NCBI RefSeq assembly: GCF_900156815.1
Contig: NZ_FTOT01000003.1
Span: 124,001 to 188,000 of the forward strand
Length of the DNA stretch: 64,000 nt
Source of the DNA: Gemmobacter megaterium
Lineage (GTDB): Bacteria; Pseudomonadota; Alphaproteobacteria; Rhodobacterales; Rhodobacteraceae
Reading direction: 5' to 3'
In this document: positions 60,401-64,000 of the stretch, in pieces
Layout: each line of letters starts with the position of its first letter
How positions within the stretch are numbered: position 1 is the first letter of the stretch
The notes under the pieces: generated by a model
Told to the model about the DNA's origin: nothing
Seen by the model: only the letters and a program-made list of their open reading frames with translations
Databases searched by the model: none
Position numbers and translations under genes: made by a program

Positions 60401-61991
60401 TGGCGGGCTGGGCGATGACCAGATGTATGTCAACGCAAGTGGTGCGGGGCATATCGTCGATGGCGGCGCGGGCGACGACTACGTTCAGATCCGCCGGATG
60501 AAGGGCGAGGTCAGCGGCGGGCGCGGCTTTGACAGTCTGGAAATCGCACATTCCAGGACCAGCCTTGCTCCGGTGGTTTTTCTTGACCTGCGCCGCGGCA
60601 CGCTTGCGACGCCGGGCGACATCAACGGGATTGTCGCCGATATCCGCGGGTTCGAACAGGTGATCGGCGATGCGCTGGCCATTGATGACATGCAGGGCAG
60701 CAAGATCGGCGAGCGGCTGATCGGGCGTGGCGGCAATGACATATTGCGCGGGAATGGCGGCAATGACGAACTGTTCGGCGGCGACGGGAACGACAGCCTC
60801 GAAGGCGGCAAGGGCGATGACCTGTTGCACGGCGGGGGTGGAAACGACACGTTGTCCGGCGGCAAGGGGGTGGATACCGTCAGTTTCGCCAACGCGGCCC
60901 CCGACGATGCGCGCGGGGCGATCGTGGCAAGGAACTTCGGGGGTATTGTAGCGGATCTGCGGCTGGGTGTCGCCACCGGGGCGCAGGGCACCAATGTGCT
61001 GCGCGGCATAGAGAATGTGATCGGCGGCGCCCTGAACGATCAGATTTCCGGGGATGGCAAGGCGAACATGCTCGTCTCTGGCGGCGGCAACGATCTGCTG
61101 GCGGGGCGTGGTGGCGATGATGTGCTTGTCCTGGGCGGAGGCGCGGATTCGGCCTATGGGGGGTCGGGCAACGATCTGATCCTCATGGGCACCGGAAATG
61201 CCTCGATCCGGGGTGGATCGGGGCGCGACGATACCCTGTCGCTGGGCGCCCTTGCGGCCAGCAGCGTGATCGACATGCGCACCGAGCAGGCGGAGCTTTC
61301 GATCACGACCGAAGCGCCGGTCTGGCGCGATACCGGCACCCACGAGGCAAGGGTCTGGAATGGCCAGTCGCTGACCCCCGAGACTGTCGTGCGGACCGAA
61401 CCGCTGTTCGCTGCCAGCCAGGCGGATCTGGATCGGATCCTGCCTGCGCCCGGCACCGCCGATGCCGAACGGTTCGAGATCCGGGTCGGCACACAGCAGG
61501 TTGACACCACAAGCAGCTTCGCCGGAATTGAACATATCATCGGCGCGATGGGTGCGGATCATGTGGACGGCAGCGCGCGCGACAACCGGCTGGATGGGCG
61601 CAACGATGCCGACCGGCTGTTCGGGCGGGCCGGGAACGACACCTTGCTTGGCGGCAACGGCAGCGACCGGCTGTTCGGCGGCAATGGCAATGACCGGCTG
61701 ACGGGCGGGGCGGGACAGGACCGGCTGACAGGCGGGGCCGGGGCGGATCGTTTTGTCTTTGCGGCCGGGGATGGCAGGGATCTGATCACCGACTTTTCCG
61801 TGGCCGACAATGACAGGCTGCGGCTGTCGAGCACGCTCTGGGCCGATACGCTGACGGTTGACGAGATCATCGCCCGGTTCTCGGCCACCCGTGGCGGCAT
61901 GGCCGCGCTGGTCTTTGATGGAGGAGAGGTCATCCGGTTTGACGGAGTTGACGACCTTGGCACCATCGCGGGGCAGATCGACCTGTTCTGA
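57414..61991 (+). CDS. Large RTX-type calcium-binding secreted protein
   Basis: A 1525-residue protein. The N-terminal 430 residues have no signal peptide and are rich in helices and Pro/Ala linkers, with no recognised fold (LGDLRNELSNAEDAVATARQALELPGQ, GLDLVGPAADPFRTAADGVAAPLNVLL, SVGSLFGKINATLAPLATPLNAIYKALK). RTX nonapeptides (GGxGxDxUx) follow in several blocks, at residues about 441-493, 593-619, 666-729, 1101-1156, 1209-1262 and 1396-1449, for example GGSGDDIMVAGAGHDTLFGG. The end, FVFAAGDGRDLITDFSVADNDRLRLSS... to the last residues GTIAGQIDLF, is a typical type I secretion signal region. Calcium outside the cell would fold the repeats. No HlyB/HlyD/TolC genes lie nearby. Confidence 0.92.
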   Translation: MTRSLAPLPPDPLSTEQPLVDRWKTAVGLDTGWDDLLALSPETRPAAPRPRPDPSGPSADGVVTSAPDLRLPAAAPAISATPAGALFQMPPPGTPDHGGAAPPGGVEAPGDDLDLFHLQLGRTRDNLGDLRNELSNAEDAVATARQALELPGQIEDQATQFLASIKSARFSLKIADKVGPLKVFAKALDKAMSSVESVSAQIRNKAREIDQKVQASGYIEKLEAAEDKLQDYQLDVLLTELKVGEYEDTVGTVIFGLDLVGPAADPFRTAADGVAAPLNVLLNEVNGTYETLQGALDDLRDNFTSSLFNGLVSVGSLFGKINATLAPLATPLNAIYKALKPVERLLDAAGLVYKFTVGPVVDWLLDSLGITKILDAAARKLTSFLPSSTVLNGLAAGIDAAFDRIEGFLDIDGWTTGVDDLLRDLTDDLIPDLGGMASGNLRIGTNGNDTLLGRDGVNDILDPRGGDDLAYGGSGDDIMVAGAGHDTLFGGAGTDRLVMLGDLFEFTVAVPVVDGAVTWRHSSGRSETAHEFEFFVFNDITVARSELGANFILPNGPIVLGTDDDDQIYARATAVEIRGLAGDDNIFGSPLADTILGGDGNDVIASGDGADLVYGGGGTNTWYLPEDNRSGNPRVQVELTAGWAWDGYGRDTLDGIQNITLDDTRDSDLLGSAENNVIIASGGRDWIDGRDGDDLIFAGSGNDTIVTGPGTDTVFGGDGNDAVIVGGSVSAARGQRFHGGDGFDRLAYTTELTNYDLRPLNGWVLGPLHQTDSLRINAATGVITRYAADGLTVLAQDRSEGFEMFIGSDSGDTLLGATPGAGSQLIIDGGGGDDVLYSRGASLTAGGTGDDTLHATLPPEAARSSGTMSFDGGNGYDVLDTRAIDARWFVRLQGSLGTRIEAYDAQEARDLVNLADPGASGVSRLFSGNMTGIEELHLGDQADQVLLMGRERLTVHGGAGNDVLRRLASNDGSSSATLFGGAGDDFLELILDGQLYGGLGDDQMYVNASGAGHIVDGGAGDDYVQIRRMKGEVSGGRGFDSLEIAHSRTSLAPVVFLDLRRGTLATPGDINGIVADIRGFEQVIGDALAIDDMQGSKIGERLIGRGGNDILRGNGGNDELFGGDGNDSLEGGKGDDLLHGGGGNDTLSGGKGVDTVSFANAAPDDARGAIVARNFGGIVADLRLGVATGAQGTNVLRGIENVIGGALNDQISGDGKANMLVSGGGNDLLAGRGGDDVLVLGGGADSAYGGSGNDLILMGTGNASIRGGSGRDDTLSLGALAASSVIDMRTEQAELSITTEAPVWRDTGTHEARVWNGQSLTPETVVRTEPLFAASQADLDRILPAPGTADAERFEIRVGTQQVDTTSSFAGIEHIIGAMGADHVDGSARDNRLDGRNDADRLFGRAGNDTLLGGNGSDRLFGGNGNDRLTGGAGQDRLTGGAGADRFVFAAGDGRDLITDFSVADNDRLRLSSTLWADTLTVDEIIARFSATRGGMAALVFDGGEVIRFDGVDDLGTIAGQIDLF
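58735..61760. repeat. RTX nonapeptide-coding repeat blocks
   Basis: Imperfect 27-bp units (GGxGxDxUx per unit) occur at 58735-58890, 59190-59270, 59410-59600, 60715-60880, 61040-61200 and 61600-61760. Between blocks the spacers encode non-repeat beta-rich domains of about 100-150 residues. Confidence 0.85.
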
Positions 61992-62012
61992 CAAAGGCGA
62001 TGTGGCGCGTCG

Positions 62013-62909
62013 CTATCGGCTGCGATGCCAGCCGACCAGGCCAAAGGCCAGCAACCCCGCCAGGATCAGCCCGATGCCAAATGTTGCAAACTGGTCAGGC
62101 CGTTCGCCCAGTTGCACCCAACTGGCCAGCAGCCCCACGACAGGGACCAACAGTGTGGAAAACCCTGCCCCCGCCGCCGTCAGATGATCGAGGATGTACA
62201 GCCACAATGCCCAGGCCATGCCCGTGGCCAGGACAGAGCCATAGAACAGCGCCCATGCAAGATAGGGCTCTGGCCGGGGCGGGGCCGAGGGGCGCAGCAT
62301 CGCGGCCACGCACAACACCGCCGCCCCCAACAGCAGTTGCCAGGCGGTCAGCGACAGCAGCGTCTGGCCCGGCGCGCGCGGCGCGCGGCGCAGGATCACC
62401 GCCGCCAATGCCCAGACGAATCCGGCCAGCAGCGCCAGCGTCAGCCCGCTGGCCGAAATCGCCCCCGGTTCCCATGGCCGCAGGATCATCGTCAGCCCGG
62501 CCCCCGCAACGGCCATCGCCACCAGCCGCGCCCGCCCCAGCGCCTCGCCCAGCAGCAGCGCGGCAAGGCCCGCCAGCCAGAACGGCATGGAATAGACAAC
62601 GACCACCGTGCGCCCGGCATCGGCACCGACCAGCGCCCATTGGATCAACAGACTGAACAGCGCGGTCTGCAACAGCCCCACGGGCAGCATCACCCGCCAT
62701 GGCGGCAACGGCATGGCCCGGCGGGTGATGGCCGCATAGGCGAACAGCGCCAGCGCCCCCAGCAAGGTGCGCGCCGCAGTGAAATCCAGCGGATCGGCAT
62801 AGGCCAGAACCTCTTTCATCACCACGAAGTTGTAGCCCCAGATCAGCGACAACAGACCAAGGGCCACCACCGCCGGTGCGGCAGTGCGGGAAAGTGCGGG
62901 CGCGTGCAT
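62013..62909 (-). CDS. DMT-superfamily (EamA) transporter
   Basis: A 298-residue membrane protein with ten helices in two EamA repeats. First half: ALGLLSLIWGYNFVVMKEVLAYADPLDFTAARTLLGALALFAYAA; second half: SASGLTLALLAGFVWALAAVILRR and LATGMAWALWLYILDHLTAAGAGFSTLLVPVVGLLASW. This pattern matches RhtA/YdcZ-like metabolite exporters. ATG 62909 lies one base after the ABC ATPase stop (TGACATG), so it is probably co-transcribed with that peptide transporter. Substrate unknown, often amino acids. Confidence 0.9.
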   Translation of the reverse strand: MHAPALSRTAAPAVVALGLLSLIWGYNFVVMKEVLAYADPLDFTAARTLLGALALFAYAAITRRAMPLPPWRVMLPVGLLQTALFSLLIQWALVGADAGRTVVVVYSMPFWLAGLAALLLGEALGRARLVAMAVAGAGLTMILRPWEPGAISASGLTLALLAGFVWALAAVILRRAPRAPGQTLLSLTAWQLLLGAAVLCVAAMLRPSAPPRPEPYLAWALFYGSVLATGMAWALWLYILDHLTAAGAGFSTLLVPVVGLLASWVQLGERPDQFATFGIGLILAGLLAFGLVGWHRSR

Positions 62910-62910
62910 G

Positions 62911-64000
62911 TCAGCTGTCCTTGTCGCGACGCAGGAAATGGCCCGGCCCCACCTCTTCCATCACAAAGCCACGCGGCGGCGCATCGACGGGATGGATAGG
63001 GCTGACAATCTGGCGCGGGGCGGGCATCCGGTCGCGGCGCAGGCTGGGGTGCGGCACCGGCACGGCCTCCAGCAACTGGCGGGTATAGGCGTGGGCGGGC
63101 GTGCGCAGCACCGCGTCGCGCGGACCGATCTCGATCAACTCCCCCTGATACATCACCGCAACCCGGTCGGCGACCTTTTCCACCACGGCCATGTCATGGC
63201 TGATGAACAGGATCGCCACGTTGAATTCGGCCTGAATTTCCTCGATCAGGTCCAGGATCGACGCCTGGATCGACACATCCAGGGCCGAGACTGGTTCGTC
63301 CGCAATGATGACCGAGGGGTTCAGCGCGACCGCCCGCGCAATGCAGATGCGCTGCCGCTGGCCGCCGGAAAATTCATGTGGGAACCGCCCCGCCGCCTCT
63401 GGCGGCAGGCCGACGCGGGCGATCAGCGCCGCGACACGCTCGCGGATTTCGGCCGCGCTGCCCGCACCATGGATCTGCAAGGGTTCGGCGATGATCTCGG
63501 CCACCCGCTTGCGCGGGTTGAGGCTGGCATAGGGGTCTTGAAACACCATCTGGATGCCGCGCCGGGCGGCTTTCATCCGGGTGTGGTCAAAGCCCAGGAT
63601 GTTCTGCCCATTCAGCCGGATCTCGCCCGATTGCGGGGTTTGCAGGCGCAGGATGGTGCGCGCAAGGCTGGATTTGCCACAGCCGCTTTCGCCCACCAGC
63701 GCCAGTGTCTCGCCCGGCGCCACGGCAAAGCTGACATCTTCGACCGCATGGACATTGGCGCGGTGCGTGCCGAACAGACCGCGCCGCACCGGATAGCGCA
63801 GCACAAGGTTGCACACCTCCAGCGCCGGGATGGCCACCGGCGGGCGGGGCGGCGGGGGTGGGGCGCTGCCCAGTTTGGGCGCGGCGTCGAGCAAGCTGCG
63901 CGTGTAGGGCTGTTGCGGCTGATCGAACACCTGCTGCACCGGGCCATGCTCGATCGTATCGCCATGCAGCATCACCTGCACATGGGCGGCGATCTCGGCC
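62911..64000 (-). CDS. Fused two-domain dipeptide/oligopeptide ABC transporter ATPase (5' end beyond window)
   Basis: The visible 362 codons hold the end of a first ATPase domain (AAHVQVMLHGDTIEHGPVQQVFDQPQQPYTRSLLDAAP) and a complete second one: Walker A LVGESGCGKSSLARTIL, Q-loop VFQDPYASLNPRKRV, signature FSGGQRQRICIARAVALN, Walker B VIIADEPVSALD, switch ISHDMAVVEK, and the Opp-type tail HAYTRQLLEAVPVPHP. This layout is that of GsiA-like fused ATPases (about 550-620 residues) for peptides or glutathione. The permeases and binding protein would lie to the right, outside the window. Confidence 0.92.
   Translation of the reverse strand, partial: AEIAAHVQVMLHGDTIEHGPVQQVFDQPQQPYTRSLLDAAPKLGSAPPPPPRPPVAIPALEVCNLVLRYPVRRGLFGTHRANVHAVEDVSFAVAPGETLALVGESGCGKSSLARTILRLQTPQSGEIRLNGQNILGFDHTRMKAARRGIQMVFQDPYASLNPRKRVAEIIAEPLQIHGAGSAAEIRERVAALIARVGLPPEAAGRFPHEFSGGQRQRICIARAVALNPSVIIADEPVSALDVSIQASILDLIEEIQAEFNVAILFISHDMAVVEKVADRVAVMYQGELIEIGPRDAVLRTPAHAYTRQLLEAVPVPHPSLRRDRMPAPRQIVSPIHPVDAPPRGFVMEEVGPGHFLRRDKDS

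Noticed and set aside
58735-61760. Satellite or CRISPR-like DNA repeat
   Set aside because: The periodicity is 27 bp in a coding frame and translates to standard RTX nonapeptides.
60003-61994. 663-codon minus-strand open frame opposite the RTX gene
   Set aside because: It mirrors the repetitive RTX sequence and has no recognisable domains; the + strand is strongly supported by nonapeptide repeats.
1-64000. tRNA or rRNA genes, insertion sequences, integrases, prophage genes
   Set aside because: None were recognised on reading the sequence or translations; short structured RNAs could have been missed without a covariance search.

Overview
The window is one continuous piece of a high-GC alphaproteobacterial chromosome or large replicon. 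The gene families (TRAP and tripartite tricarboxylate transporters, MocR and FCD-GntR regulators, DevBCA-like exporter, RTX protein, many ABC uptake operons) fit the Rhodobacteraceae best (Paracoccus, Rhodobacter or Roseobacter type). That assignment is an inference from gene content; no rRNA or tRNA gene was seen to confirm it.

Layout. 1-6.6 kb: a TRAP transporter (dctQM, left end cut), a crotonase, a class III CoA-transferase, a MocR regulator and a divergent degradative HMG-CoA reductase, which together suggest a mevalonate or 3-hydroxy-3-methylglutarate catabolic locus. 6.7-9.2 kb: a YcaQ/AlkX-type DNA glycosylase homologue and an enolase-superfamily dehydratase/racemase. 9.3-18.2 kb: a second MocR regulator, then an operon with a FAD amine oxidase, a polyamine-type ABC importer, a cupin and a GMC oxidoreductase. 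18.3-21.4 kb: a DevBCA/MacAB-like exporter preceded by a near-consensus FNR box. 21.5-24.2 kb: small accessory genes (P-loop protein, GNAT acetyltransferase, ParDE toxin-antitoxin) around a gene-poor, visibly AT-richer stretch with a 21-bp tandem repeat.

24.2-33.0 kb is the most unusual region. It holds a tightly overlapping operon with a TPR/alpha-beta hydrolase gene broken by one in-frame TGA, a SAM methyltransferase, two polysaccharide-pyruvyl-transferase paralogues (the first frameshifted and internally deleted), a fatty acyl-AMP ligase, a cytochrome P450, a stand-alone acyl carrier protein and a family 2 glycosyltransferase. This looks like a biosynthetic pathway in which an acyl chain is activated, carried on the ACP, oxidised by the P450 and probably joined to a sugar-containing product. 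I do not recognise it as a described system.

33.1-39.9 kb: an ArsR regulator divergent from a NIPSNAP/ABM pair across a 24-bp near-palindrome, then a Ugp-type glycerol-3-phosphate/glycerophosphodiester importer with a Pho-box-like leader and a GpdQ-like phosphodiesterase. 40-51.8 kb: a tricarboxylate-catabolism region: TctDE-like two-component system, frameshifted tctC, a TctA-TctB fusion, a PrpF-type isomerase, a 2-hydroxyacid dehydrogenase, an AbrB-type membrane protein, an FCD-GntR regulator and tcuAB. 51.9-54.5 kb: a short AcoR-like regulator lacking an AAA+ domain, and the aldehyde dehydrogenase it probably controls. 54.6-62 kb: a divergent LuxR-type response regulator and 7TMR-DISM histidine kinase, then a 1525-residue RTX protein. 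62-64 kb: a DMT exporter and the end of a fused two-domain peptide-type ABC ATPase.

Three genes appear broken (24.5, 27.3 and 42.73 kb). Each could be real decay or a base-calling error, and raw reads would settle this. Starts were chosen from visible Shine-Dalgarno sequences, overlaps and family N-termini. All functional statements rest on reading the translations, with no database search.
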